DNA of 57,451 nucleotides from an uncultured Oscillospiraceae bacterium (GCA_947629915.1 CANRFN010000024.1:1-57451), one strand, 5' to 3'; positions 34,270 through 43,162 are shown, counted from the stretch's first letter. Notes: generated from the sequence alone by a model not told the origin. Made by a program: numbers and translations.

Positions 34270-35463
34270 CTGAGACAGCACAGAATCTGCGCGGGCCTTG
34301 TGAGCCTGCTGTTTGTATGCGCCTTACTCCTCACCGGCTGCAGTTCGGGGGAGGAGGCAGCGGGCTCTATCCCACCCGCCCCCATCGCGGCAATCCCCAC
34401 GGAGACGGTACAGCCCAGCTCCCCCAAACTGGAGGGCGGCGACCCTGTCCTGACGCCTTCGGAGGACACAGAGCTTCCCATGGCGGACGTCGGTGCCGAG
34501 ACCCCCACCCCGGAGCCCGCCGCGGCGGAGGAGACCTGGACCTATTGCGACCACTTCTGCGGCTCTGGCCCCCTGCAGGCCTGGGCCGGGTACGGGGCCC
34601 TGCTGCCCTATGTGGGTGTGATCACCCAGGCGCAGCGGGCCTATGAGCCGTACACCCCGCTGTATGGCCTCTGCACCCCTCGCGGCGAGCTGGTGACAGA
34701 CCCCATCTACTGGGACATCTATTACGAGCACGGCTTTCTGGTGCTGGTCCGGTATGAGGACGGCGCCGTGTACACCACGGTGGCGGCCCAGGACGGCAGC
34801 TGGGTGGCCCAGGAGGTGCCCTACGGCTACTGCAAGGTCTTTGAGGACCTGGTGGTGCTCCAGGATGACGATGGCTGCCTGTACTGCTGGAACGGCGAGG
34901 GACAGCAGTTTGTCTCCTTCCCGGCAGATGTGTTCACCCCGTGGTACGGGAACGTCTTTGACAACGCCTCCTGGGGCGCCGTCTGGGTGCCCGGCCCCCG
35001 GATCGCCGGCCGCCAGGACCGGATCCTCTACGCCGCCTCCACCTTCTACCAGGGGGAGGCCCACGAGGAGAACCCCCTGTGGCTGTATCTGGACCTGGAC
35101 ACCGGCACGGTGCTGTCTACGCCGCCGGAGGGCTATCCCGCCACCCTGGAGGACATCGCCGGGGAGGACTACAAAGAACTGCCGGACGGCGAGGTGGGCT
35201 TTGCCTGCACCGATCCCTTTACCGGCACCCGATACTACAAGGCCTATGTGGAGATGGGCATCCGTCTCTATGACGCGGATGGGAACCTGCTCTCCGATCA
35301 GGTGTACCCAGCGGTGTCCTGGTGCTCCAGCCCGGTGCTGGGCGGGCTCACCGCGGTGCTCTCCCCCTTCGCCACAGACCCTTACGACTATGTCTTCGAC
35401 TGGGTGGATCTCTCCACCGGCGCCGTGATCTTGCGCTATCCGCCGGAGCGGCAATATCAATAA
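34270..35463 (+). CDS. WG-repeat-like lipoprotein (paralogue 2), apparent CTG start
   Basis: A secreted lipoprotein of 397 aa. The only start that keeps a charged n-region (RQHR) and has a proper ribosome binding site (AAGGAGG 34254-34260, 9 nt spacing) is CTG 34270. The next candidate is GTG 34300, which would give an uncharged signal peptide. The lipobox is LTGC. The mature part follows paralogue 1 blade for blade: TYCDHFCGSGPLQAWAGYGALLP, YGLCTPRGELVTDPIYWD, GCLYCWNGEGQQF, LWLYLDLDTGTVL, DPFTGTRYYKAY, FDWVDLSTGAVILRY. The function is unknown. It is followed after 51 bp by the transposase-like gene. Confidence 0.75.
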   Translation: MRQHRICAGLVSLLFVCALLLTGCSSGEEAAGSIPPAPIAAIPTETVQPSSPKLEGGDPVLTPSEDTELPMADVGAETPTPEPAAAEETWTYCDHFCGSGPLQAWAGYGALLPYVGVITQAQRAYEPYTPLYGLCTPRGELVTDPIYWDIYYEHGFLVLVRYEDGAVYTTVAAQDGSWVAQEVPYGYCKVFEDLVVLQDDDGCLYCWNGEGQQFVSFPADVFTPWYGNVFDNASWGAVWVPGPRIAGRQDRILYAASTFYQGEAHEENPLWLYLDLDTGTVLSTPPEGYPATLEDIAGEDYKELPDGEVGFACTDPFTGTRYYKAYVEMGIRLYDADGNLLSDQVYPAVSWCSSPVLGGLTAVLSPFATDPYDYVFDWVDLSTGAVILRYPPERQYQ

Positions 35464-35514
35464 AGTTACGGCCCAATTTAGGGCCAATCCTGAACGCCTG
35501 GATGGTGGTGTACG

Positions 35515-37197
35515 ATGGGTAAAGTTCACCGGGACTTGGCGGTGCCGATCCCTGCCGGCGCGGTGGCATACCGCAACGGCCTGGTCTTTGACACCCTCAA
35601 CGGGGACAAAGAGGTGATGCTGATCGGCTACGCCATCTCGAACACCGAGATGAATCCCAACCAGAACTACTTCCAGTTCCACCGGGAGGACTGGCTGGCC
35701 TATAACCCCGCGGGACAGGCCCGGCTGCGGCCGGACACCCTGGAGATCGGGCTGTATGCCGCCCTCCTGGGGGCCGCCCAGAAGACCGGTCTGCTGGAAT
35801 CCCTCTATGAGGCCTTTGATTTTCCAGAGGCCAACGCCATCCTGGACTACGGCATGGCGGCCCTCCGGGGGGACTCCCCGGAGGACCTGGGAGACAGCGT
35901 CACCTTCCACGGCCCCATCTCCGCCGAGACCTGGTATGCGGACTTCTTCCAGAAAGCCGCCACCCCGGAGAGGGCACAGTCTGTGCTGGAGCGGTGGGTG
36001 CAGCGCATCCTTGCCCAGGGGGTGCACACGGTATCCCTGGGGGTCTTATCCGCCCCGATGGCAGGGGCCATCTGGGCGGTGGCGGCAGATGGGGCCGCCG
36101 CCGGGCTGCCGGTGATGTGCTTCCCCCTGGCGGAGGGCGCCGTCTGGACCGCGGTGCAGTGGTTCGGGGCGTACGGCATCCGGGTGCGGGACATCCTCTG
36201 GGAGGAGAAGACCCCGGGGCAGAGCCTGGACATCCCCTGGGCGCAGGTGTTGGACCCGTCTGAAGAGGCCTTTGGCCGGCTGCTGGAGCGGTATGGACAG
36301 GCCGTCCGGGAGGACATCCACAGCCGATTGGAGCGGGGGCTCTTCGGGACGGCGGGGGCGTATAGGCTCCCGGACGGCAAGACCCAGCGGGCCATGCTGC
36401 TCTACCGGCCGGTGCAGGGCGCCGTGGCCGCAACGGAGCTGCTGGAACGGGTACAGGAGACCGCGGAGGACCTGCAGGCACAGATCGCGGCCGGGGAGAA
36501 CCCGGTGGTGCCGGCGGGGCTGGAGCCCTACCTGGCGCTGGTGCCCGGCGCCGATGGGGTAGAGGTGCAGATCCAGGAGGACACCCTGCAGGCCGCATAC
36601 CGCCGGCAGGGGTACATCGGGCTGGCGGTCTCCCAGGACATGGATCCCCGGGAGGTGGCGGAGCTGCTCCGGGTGAAGGAGACGGCGGAGCGGGCCCTTG
36701 CGCTGATGCCGGAGGGCGATGCCAGCGCCGGCGGCATGCTCGTGGCCTGGATGATGGGTGTGCTGCAGGCGGTGGTGCGCCGCGCCTGCGAGGCCCACGG
36801 GCTGGCCTGGGGCGATGCGGTGCCGGCCCTGCGCCGGGTGCAGTATCACCTGAGCGGGCGGAGCTACCGGTGCGGGGAGGAGATCCCGGAGGCCGTGGTG
36901 GCGGCATTGAGAGAACTGGACATCACCCCGGAGATGCTCCAGGACTTCGCCCAGGAGGTGTCCCGGCGATACCAACAGGGCAACGGAACCCTGAGCCGGG
37001 TGTACCACAACCGGCTGCCCTGGAATCTGTCCAAACGGTATGATGAACCATCGGGCAGCGGGGGACAGGCCTCTGAGCGATCCCGGGGCGGCAGACCCAG
37101 GGGGAAGAAGGACTCCTATCAGCGGGTGCGCAGTACCCGGGAGCAGATGGAGAAGAAGCGGAGAGACAGCCCGCCGGACACAACGAAACAGAAATAG
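35515..37197 (+). CDS. IS1634/IS4-type transposase-like protein, probably domesticated
   Basis: A 560-aa protein. IS1634/IS4-like features are an N-terminal GDKEVMLIGY region, IGLYAALLGAAQKTGLLESLYEAF (compare the G..alL..ia..tgL...L segment), and a C-terminal RRQGYIGLAVSQDMDPREVAELLRVKETAERALALM that resembles the nondiscriminating tail of DDE transposases. A basic tail (GGRPRGKKDSYQRVRS) ends the protein. I could not place a clear catalytic DDE triad, and no inverted repeats flank the gene. Its GC content matches the neighbouring chromosome, so it is probably an old, immobile derivative; this is inference. It is followed closely by a small gene at 37235. Confidence 0.55.
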   Translation: MGKVHRDLAVPIPAGAVAYRNGLVFDTLNGDKEVMLIGYAISNTEMNPNQNYFQFHREDWLAYNPAGQARLRPDTLEIGLYAALLGAAQKTGLLESLYEAFDFPEANAILDYGMAALRGDSPEDLGDSVTFHGPISAETWYADFFQKAATPERAQSVLERWVQRILAQGVHTVSLGVLSAPMAGAIWAVAADGAAAGLPVMCFPLAEGAVWTAVQWFGAYGIRVRDILWEEKTPGQSLDIPWAQVLDPSEEAFGRLLERYGQAVREDIHSRLERGLFGTAGAYRLPDGKTQRAMLLYRPVQGAVAATELLERVQETAEDLQAQIAAGENPVVPAGLEPYLALVPGADGVEVQIQEDTLQAAYRRQGYIGLAVSQDMDPREVAELLRVKETAERALALMPEGDASAGGMLVAWMMGVLQAVVRRACEAHGLAWGDAVPALRRVQYHLSGRSYRCGEEIPEAVVAALRELDITPEMLQDFAQEVSRRYQQGNGTLSRVYHNRLPWNLSKRYDEPSGSGGQASERSRGGRPRGKKDSYQRVRSTREQMEKKRRDSPPDTTKQK

Positions 37198-37234
37198 AAA
37201 GGCATCGAAATCAGAATCGGAGGAGGAACGGGAC

Positions 37235-37573
37235 GTGCAGAAGATCAGCGGCATGTATTGGCCGGAGGAGAACAAGGCCTATGATCCCCAGGAGGACACA
37301 GCGCTCTGCAGCTGGGTGGAGAGCCTGCAGCGGGAGATCGCAGAGGACGAGATGCGCATCTTCGAGATCAAGTTCCACATGCTGATCCGCCAGACCCTGG
37401 TGGCCATCCTGCAGCGGATGCAGGCCACCGGCGCACCCTTTGAGGAGGAGCTGGGACAGCTGGGCTACGAGGCCTCTGCCAAGCAGGCGCTCCGGGCGGC
37501 GTATGCCGCCCTGCAGACCGGACCATACGGCAGAGCGCAGATCTCCCAGCCCACGCTGGTGCGGTTTGGCTGA
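37235..37573 (+). CDS. Small helical protein of unknown function
   Basis: A 112-aa protein starting at GTG 37235 behind a strong GGAGGAGG site, 37 bp after the transposase-like gene. Predicted mostly helical and charged (EDEMRIFEIKFHMLIRQTLVAILQRMQ). I recognise no family. The short distance suggests co-transcription with the upstream gene. It ends at the terminator 37593-37636. Confidence 0.6.
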   Translation: MQKISGMYWPEENKAYDPQEDTALCSWVESLQREIAEDEMRIFEIKFHMLIRQTLVAILQRMQATGAPFEEELGQLGYEASAKQALRAAYAALQTGPYGRAQISQPTLVRFG

Positions 37574-37592
37574 GGGCATTTTTGAGAGAGTG

Positions 37593-37636
37593 AAAGGGCA
37601 CCCGGTGCATGCGGTTGCATGCGCCGGGTGCCCTTT
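37593..37636. terminator. Bidirectional terminator, about 20-bp stem
   Basis: AAAGGGCACCCGG (37593-37605) pairs with CCGGGTGCCCTTT (37624-37636), and an inner GCATGC/GCATGC helix closes a GGTT loop. It sits between converging genes. Confidence 0.85.
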
Positions 37637-37669
37637 GATATGGATTGGCGATTGGATGGCGCTGGGTGC

Positions 37670-38779
37670 TCAGTCCAGGCCCACCGGGTACACGCCGGCG
37701 GCCAGGGCCTCGTCCCCGTAGGCCGGGTTCTCTGAGACCTCCCCCACGATGCGAAGCTCCACCGGGGAGTCCGGCAAGGGCTGCTCCTCCTGCAGCATGG
37801 GGAAGCGGAGGATGCCCCGGTCCTGCCAGAAGGGGTACAGGTCTACTTCGAAATAGCTGTCCTGGTACACCATGCAGTATGTGGCCTTGGCGAGGGGCCT
37901 GCGGTTGGGGTCCGCCTTGGCCTGGAGGGCCCGGTACTGCTCCTCGGTGAGGCGGCTGCAGATGGTCTCCCAGCGGTACGGGGAGAGCTGTTTGGCGGTG
38001 CGCTCAAAGTAGATGGTGTGCTCGCTGCAGGTGCGGGCATAGACCAGGTGGACATTGTTGCCCTCGCTGGGGAGGAAGGTCTCCACGAGGTCCGCCCTTC
38101 GGCAGAAGAAGTTGCGCTCCAGCCACTCCCGGTCCGGGTCCCGGACCAGGAAGCTCCGGCGGCACGCAGTATGGCCGGGCAGCCCCAGGAAGGTGGACAC
38201 CTCCCGCACCAGCTGGTCCATCTTGGCGGGGAAGAAGGGATAGGAGGGGATCAGCCGGAAGTGGGGATGGCCCACCCAGGCGTTGAGGGTCTTGTTGTCC
38301 TGGGCCACCGCCTCCGCCGGGTTCTCGATCCGGGCGGTGTTGTTGGCCAGGGTATAGGCGCTCTCCACCCCTTTGGCCGCGGTTTCCAGGTGGAAGACGG
38401 CATCGTAGCGGTTACGGAGGGCCCCCTCGCTGGTGCCGAGATAGCCGGCCTGCTGGGCGAACTCTGCCTCGGTGATGTACGCCCGGCCGTCCAGGGCAGA
38501 GCGGTCCAGCACCAGCAGCACCTTGTTGGTGGGCATGGTGCGGGCGGCCCGCTCAAAGACCTTCTCCTTGTCCAGCTGCAGCTCCATCTGGCAGCCCTGG
38601 AAGTCCGGGGAGGTGCCGCAGGTCCACGGGGCCACCCCGCCGTTGATGAGATCGGTAGTGGTCTCCTGGATCACCAGTACGGTGTATCCCTGGGGGGCAA
38701 AGGCGTCCCGAATGCGGCGCAGGGCCTCGCCCTTGCCGGCGCATGGGCCTCCTGTGACTACGATCTTGGTAATTTCCAC
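37670..38779 (-). CDS. AAA_28-type ATPase with CYTH-like C-terminus, altered P-loop
   Basis: A 369-aa protein starting at GTG 38779. The N-terminal part follows the AAA_28 pattern (KIVVTGGPCAGK, VLVIQETTTDLINGG, LLVLDRSALDGRAYI). The C-terminal part (VHLVYARTCSEHTIYFERT, WETICSRLTEEQYRALQAKADPNRRPLAKATYCMVYQDSYFEVDLYPF) resembles CYTH/triphosphate-tunnel proteins, which handle nucleotides and polyphosphates. The P-loop reads GGPCAGKGE, where relatives have GGPCAGKTT, so the Mg-coordinating Thr/Ser after the Lys is missing. This could weaken ATP hydrolysis. It lies 68 bp below two CorC-like genes on the same strand and is probably in their operon. Confidence 0.75.
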   Translation of the reverse strand: MEITKIVVTGGPCAGKGEALRRIRDAFAPQGYTVLVIQETTTDLINGGVAPWTCGTSPDFQGCQMELQLDKEKVFERAARTMPTNKVLLVLDRSALDGRAYITEAEFAQQAGYLGTSEGALRNRYDAVFHLETAAKGVESAYTLANNTARIENPAEAVAQDNKTLNAWVGHPHFRLIPSYPFFPAKMDQLVREVSTFLGLPGHTACRRSFLVRDPDREWLERNFFCRRADLVETFLPSEGNNVHLVYARTCSEHTIYFERTAKQLSPYRWETICSRLTEEQYRALQAKADPNRRPLAKATYCMVYQDSYFEVDLYPFWQDRGILRFPMLQEEQPLPDSPVELRIVGEVSENPAYGDEALAAGVYPVGLD

Positions 38780-38847
38780 GTCCGTCCCTCTCCTCTATAT
38801 ACGCTATGTGTGGTCTCTCGGTGGGGCTTTGGGGCAGTCTGGGGTGT

Positions 38848-40143
38848 TCACTTGTCCTCTTGGGTCTCCTCCGGGTGTACGGTTACCAGGACCTTGGACA
38901 CCCGGAGATCGTCCATGGCCAGCACGGTGACGGTGATATTCTCGTAGTTGAAGGTGTCTCCCGGCTGGGGGAAGCCCTCGAACATCTCCACGGTCCAGCC
39001 GCCCACCGTGACGGACTCGCTCTCCAGGTCGTCCTCATCCCAGTCCAGGAGCTCGCAGAACTCGCCCAGGGAGACGTCTCCGTCTATTTCATATTCGTGC
39101 TCCGAGCGCTCCACCACGTCCTGCTCCACCTCGTCCGTCTCGTCCCAGATCTCTCCTACGATCTGTTCCAATACGTCTTCCATGGTGATGAGGCCGATGG
39201 GGGTGCCGTAGTCGTCGACAACGATGGCCATGTGGGTCTTGCGCTGCTTCAGCATGGAGAGCACCGCCGGCAGCTTGATGGTCTTGTACACGAAACAGGG
39301 CTCCAGCAGGATAGACCGCAGATCCACCTCCGGGGTGTCCAGAAGGGCACGGTAATAGTGGTTCAGGTGGAGCACGCCCACCACCTTCTCGTGGTCCTCG
39401 TCAAAGACGGGGAGGCGGGAGTACGAACAGTTCTCGATGATCTTCCACCGCTCCTCAGGGCTGTCGTCCAGATCCAGGGACTCCATGTCCGTGCGGGGCG
39501 TCATGATCTCCTGGGCGGAGATCTCGGAGAAGTCCAGGGCGTTTTGCAGCAGTTCGGACTGGTCCTCATCGATGATGCCCTCGTCCTCCGAGGTCTCGAT
39601 GAGGTTCACCAGCTCCTCCTCCGCCGCCTCGGCCTCCTCGTCCTCCCCCAGCTGCTCGCCCTTCAAGGGCGCGGTGATGAGGTTCACAAGGCCGCAGATC
39701 ACGAAGGTGACGGGCTTCAGGATCACCATCAGGATGCGCAAGGGGCGGGCAACGCGCAGGGAGAAGTTCAGTGAGTCCCGGCGGGCCACGATCTTGGGCA
39801 TGGTCTCGCCGAAGATCAGCACCAGGATGGTGAGCAGGATGCTGGCCACCGAGGTGAAGAGGTCCTGCCGTTGGGCGGTGGCACTCTCTCCCGCCGCCCA
39901 CAGGGCCAGCAGCGTCATGACGCTGGAGGAGGAGATGTTCACCAGGTTGTTGCCGATGAGAATGGCAGACAGCGCCACATCGAAGTGGTCTGCGATGTAT
40001 GTGGCCCATGGGGCGGCCGGGTTCTGGCTGGCCTCCAGGCGGGTGCGGTTCAGGGCGGAATAGGCGATCTCGGAGCCGGAGAAGAAGGCGGAGAAGCAGA
40101 GCAGCACGAGAATGGCCGCGGAATAGAGCAGGGGAATCATCAT
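38848..40143 (-). CDS. CorC/HlyC (CNNM-like) membrane protein, second of tandem pair
   Basis: A 431-aa protein. An N-terminal DUF21/CNNM membrane domain (about four helices, 1-150; FFSGSEIAYSALN, ILIGNNLVNI, FGETMPKIVARR) is followed by a CBS pair (about 205-330; MTPRTDMESL, RLPVFDEDHEKVVGVLHL, MAIVVDDYGTPIGLITMEDVLEQIVGEI) and a C-terminal CorC_HlyC domain (about 345-425). The family acts in Mg2+ or Co2+ efflux and homeostasis. The start overlaps the stop of the first copy by 4 bp, so expression is coupled. The two copies are diverged, which suggests a heteromer (inference). Confidence 0.92.
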   Translation of the reverse strand: MMIPLLYSAAILVLLCFSAFFSGSEIAYSALNRTRLEASQNPAAPWATYIADHFDVALSAILIGNNLVNISSSSVMTLLALWAAGESATAQRQDLFTSVASILLTILVLIFGETMPKIVARRDSLNFSLRVARPLRILMVILKPVTFVICGLVNLITAPLKGEQLGEDEEAEAAEEELVNLIETSEDEGIIDEDQSELLQNALDFSEISAQEIMTPRTDMESLDLDDSPEERWKIIENCSYSRLPVFDEDHEKVVGVLHLNHYYRALLDTPEVDLRSILLEPCFVYKTIKLPAVLSMLKQRKTHMAIVVDDYGTPIGLITMEDVLEQIVGEIWDETDEVEQDVVERSEHEYEIDGDVSLGEFCELLDWDEDDLESESVTVGGWTVEMFEGFPQPGDTFNYENITVTVLAMDDLRVSKVLVTVHPEETQEDK

Positions 40144-41411
40144 TTCTGCGGCGCCTCCTCTCGGACGATCCGAAGGGTGAGGATCCGCCGTTTGTCCATG
40201 CGCAGCACCGTGAGCTTCAGGTTCTCATACTGGAAGGAGTCCCCCTCGTGGGGGATGGTGTCGAAGGCGGCGTAGGCCAGGCCAACCAGGGTCTTGTGCG
40301 CCACCTCGTCCTCATCGTAGTCCTCGATGCCCAGCCGGTCCAGCACATCGTCCAGGTTCATGGAGGCGTCCACGTCAAAGGTGTTCTCATCCACCTGGAC
40401 GAAGCTCTCTTTCACCTCATCGTCCTCGTCCCAGATGTCTCCCACCAGCTCTTCCAGCACGTCCTCCACCGTGACGATGCCCTCCATGCCGCCGTAGTCG
40501 TCCGTGACAACCGCCATGGACACCTTGCGCCGGTTCATCACCTGCAGCAGGTCTCCCGCCTCGGTGCTCTCGTGGATGAAGAAGGGGGGATCCATCACGG
40601 CGCGAAGGTCTGTGTTTTCCTTCTGCTCCAGATAGGCCTTGACGTACTTGCGGGTGGAGAGGATGCCCACCACGTTGTCTATGGATTCATGGTACACCGG
40701 GATGCGGGAGTGGCGGATCTTCCGGATGCAGTCCAGAACCTCCTCCACCGAGGCCTCATCGTCTATGGCCTCCACGTCCACCCGGACGGTGAGGATGTCC
40801 GCCGCGGTGTGGTTTCCAAAGCTCAGGGCGGACTGTACCAGCTCGCCCTTCTCGGACTCTAGGCTGCCCTCCTCGGCGATGTTTTCCACCATGTCGTAGA
40901 ACTCGTCTTCTGTGACGGTGTCCTCGCCGCCCACTAATTTAGCCGCCCCGTTGCCGATGGCGGTGAGCAGGTACGAGAAGGGGGTACAGATGCGCATAAA
41001 TAGGATCAGGGATCCGGCGATGGTCTGAGAGAAGTGTTCCGAGTATTTCTTGGCGATGTTTTTCGGCAGAAGCTCCGCAAAGAAGAAAACTATCACCGTG
41101 AGCACGAGGGTGGTGGCTGCCACCGCGCTGGTGCCCCAGATTCGGGTTGCCAGCACCGTAGTGATAGAGGAGGCCAGAATATGAGAGAGATTGTTGCCGA
41201 TGAGAATGGTGGAGAGGGCCTTGTCGAAATGGTCCAGGATGTATTGGACGTTCTTGGCGCCCCGGTCTCCCCGATCGGCCAACAGACGGATGCGGATTTT
41301 ATTGACGGAACTGAGGGCGATCTCGCTGGAGGCGAAGTATGCGCCCATGACCAACAGTGCGAAAATGAGGAGGAGTGATAACCAACTGTCCTCGGGCATG
41401 TCTATGATCAC
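40140..41411 (-). CDS. CorC/HlyC (CNNM-like) membrane protein, first of tandem pair
   Basis: A 423-aa protein with the same DUF21-CBS-CBS-CorC_HlyC layout: YFASSEIALSSVNKIRI, ILIGNNLSHI, FFAELLPKNIAKKY; CBS segments RIPVYHESIDNVVGIL and MAVVTDDYGGMEGIVTVEDVLEELVGDI; a C-terminal domain from about 340. The predicted role is magnesium or divalent-cation homeostasis at the membrane. It is first in its operon, under a perfect consensus promoter, and coupled to the second copy by an overlapping ATGA. Confidence 0.92.
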   Translation of the reverse strand: MIIDMPEDSWLSLLLIFALLVMGAYFASSEIALSSVNKIRIRLLADRGDRGAKNVQYILDHFDKALSTILIGNNLSHILASSITTVLATRIWGTSAVAATTLVLTVIVFFFAELLPKNIAKKYSEHFSQTIAGSLILFMRICTPFSYLLTAIGNGAAKLVGGEDTVTEDEFYDMVENIAEEGSLESEKGELVQSALSFGNHTAADILTVRVDVEAIDDEASVEEVLDCIRKIRHSRIPVYHESIDNVVGILSTRKYVKAYLEQKENTDLRAVMDPPFFIHESTEAGDLLQVMNRRKVSMAVVTDDYGGMEGIVTVEDVLEELVGDIWDEDDEVKESFVQVDENTFDVDASMNLDDVLDRLGIEDYDEDEVAHKTLVGLAYAAFDTIPHEGDSFQYENLKLTVLRMDKRRILTLRIVREEAPQK

Positions 41412-41437
41412 CTGAGCCTTTTTATGGATTTTCCCTC

Positions 41438-41466
41438 ATTATACCGAATCCATAGGGGGCTGTCAA
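41438..41466 (-). promoter_or_regulatory. Perfect consensus promoter of the CorC-like operon
   Basis: Minus-strand TTGACA (41461-41466), exactly 17 bp, TATAAT (41438-41443), about 27 nt from the start codon at 41411. This implies strong housekeeping expression. Confidence 0.9.
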
Positions 41467-41926
41467 CCGGTTTCTAAGCGAGTGTGAGAATTTGTTGGGC
41501 CCTCTGGAGTGCAGAAAGACAGCTTGCGTAGGTGAGCTGTGTGGGCAAAAAATGGAATTTCTTGCTGGTTGCATTGCAGGAAGCAATTTGGAAAAATGAT
41601 TTGTGCAGCAATATATGAAAACGCTATCGTGGAGATGGATTGCTTCCCTGGTATTGCAGCAGGACGCATTTGCCGCGGCTCCGGGCAGACAGGCATGGTA
41701 TGTCCTATGGTCTGGCCCTGCGCCTCCCCGCGGCGATTTTGCCGAATTGCCCGGAAACCCGTTGCCCTTTCCTAGGTCTTGTGATAGTATGGGTAGACCG
41801 GACCGGGGAGACCGCCCAGGCCAGTGCGCCGGAAGTGGGCCGGACTCCGTACCGAAATGATGCTTCACGGCAGGCTTTTTGCGGGCCGTGCCATGCCGAA
41901 AACTGAAACGAATAGGGGAGACAGAG
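41467..41926. other. Divergent intergenic region, no gene seen
   Basis: About 460 bp between the CorC-like operon and the DUF4317 gene. It contains the promoter at 41762-41790; the rest shows no supportable gene or strong structure. Confidence 0.4.
41762..41790 (+). promoter_or_regulatory. Promoter of the DUF4317 gene
   Basis: TTGCCC (41762-41767), 17-bp spacer, TAGTAT (41785-41790) with an extended -10 TG at 41782-41783. The leader is about 130 nt. Confidence 0.55.
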
Positions 41927-43099
41927 TTGAACACAAAGGAGATCAACGAGATCCGCCGCCGCTGGGTGCCGGACAAGAACGCGGTTGGCCACATCTATGG
42001 CTGCTACGTGAGTCCCACCCGCGAGGTGATTGCCGATATTGACGAGCCGCTGTCCCTGATGAACGAGGACGAGAAGGAGAAGTATCTGGGCTTTCTGAAG
42101 AAGTGCCTCTCCGGCACCTTGGGGAAGAACCTCATCGACATCGTCTTCTCCACCCAGCAGGTGATGGAGGGGGAGGAGCACAAGATGCTCATGGCCCTCC
42201 GGGAGACCAAGTTGGAGAACGGCGAGCTCCGCCGCTCCTTCTACCAGCAGGTGATCGACCACCTGGACATGGACGGGGTGGGTTACCTGCTTCTCATGGC
42301 TTTTGACACCTACGATGTGCCCCACAAGGGGAAGGACGGCAGCTTTTCCAGCGATGAGGGAGACCAGGTCTTCAACTACTTCATGTGCGCCATCTGCCCG
42401 GTGAAGGAGAACAAGCCGTTTCTCACCTACTTCCCCGGGGACAATGAGTTCCACTTTGCCGGCGGCACCAGCGTGCAGGCGCCGGACCTGGGATTCCTCT
42501 TCCCCGCCTTTGACGACCGGGCCACCAACATCTATAACGTCCTCTACTACACCAGAAAGCCCGGAGACCTCCACCAGGACTTCATCGATGCCATCTTCCA
42601 TGTGGATGCCCCGATGTCCGCCGAGGAGCAGAAGGAGGCCTTCCAGAGCTGTCTCCTCGAGGCCCTGAACGATGAGTGCAGCCTGGATGTGGTGCAGGCA
42701 GTCCATGAGCAGCTCACCACCCGGATCAACGAGCACAAGGACAGCAAGTCTCCGGAGCCTCTCAAGATGACCTCCAGCCAGATCGGTGCCATCCTCCGGG
42801 ATTGCCAGGTCCCCGAGGAGTGCATCGAGGTATTTGAGGAGAAGTGCAGCGAGCAGTTTGGCGAATCTGCCACCCTGACGCCGGCCAACCTCATCAACCC
42901 CGGTAAGTTCGTGGTGCAAACCGAGCAGGCCACTGTGGCTGTGGACCCCGCCCACAGCTTCATGGTGGAGACACGGGTGATCGATGGCAGACCGTACATC
43001 CTGATCCCCGCGGACGCCGATGTAGAGGTGAACGGGATGTCCGTGAAGGTAGTGGTGCAAGACTCTGAGACTCTATCCCAAATATCCGACAACTTCTAG
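41927..43099 (+). CDS. DUF4317 family protein
   Basis: A 390-aa cytoplasmic protein. The start is TTG 41927 (MNTKEINEIRRRWVPDKNAV), preceded by GGGGAG at normal spacing; in-frame codons upstream lack one. The VGHIYGCYVSPTREVIADIDEPLSLM start and the FLFPAFDDRATNIYNVLYYTRK centre are hallmarks of DUF4317, found mainly in Clostridia, with unknown function. It is monocistronic with its own promoter and a strong terminator. Confidence 0.8.
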   Translation: MNTKEINEIRRRWVPDKNAVGHIYGCYVSPTREVIADIDEPLSLMNEDEKEKYLGFLKKCLSGTLGKNLIDIVFSTQQVMEGEEHKMLMALRETKLENGELRRSFYQQVIDHLDMDGVGYLLLMAFDTYDVPHKGKDGSFSSDEGDQVFNYFMCAICPVKENKPFLTYFPGDNEFHFAGGTSVQAPDLGFLFPAFDDRATNIYNVLYYTRKPGDLHQDFIDAIFHVDAPMSAEEQKEAFQSCLLEALNDECSLDVVQAVHEQLTTRINEHKDSKSPEPLKMTSSQIGAILRDCQVPEECIEVFEEKCSEQFGESATLTPANLINPGKFVVQTEQATVAVDPAHSFMVETRVIDGRPYILIPADADVEVNGMSVKVVVQDSETLSQISDNF

Positions 43100-43117
43100 T
43101 CCAAAGCAGAGCGTGCG

Positions 43118-43162
43118 AAAAGGCCCTGCTGTTCTCCAAAAGGAGAGCAGCAGGGCCTTTTT
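43118..43162 (+). terminator. Rho-independent terminator of the DUF4317 gene
   Basis: A 19-bp stem with one wobble (43118-43136 with 43142-43160) followed by a T tract. Confidence 0.85.
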
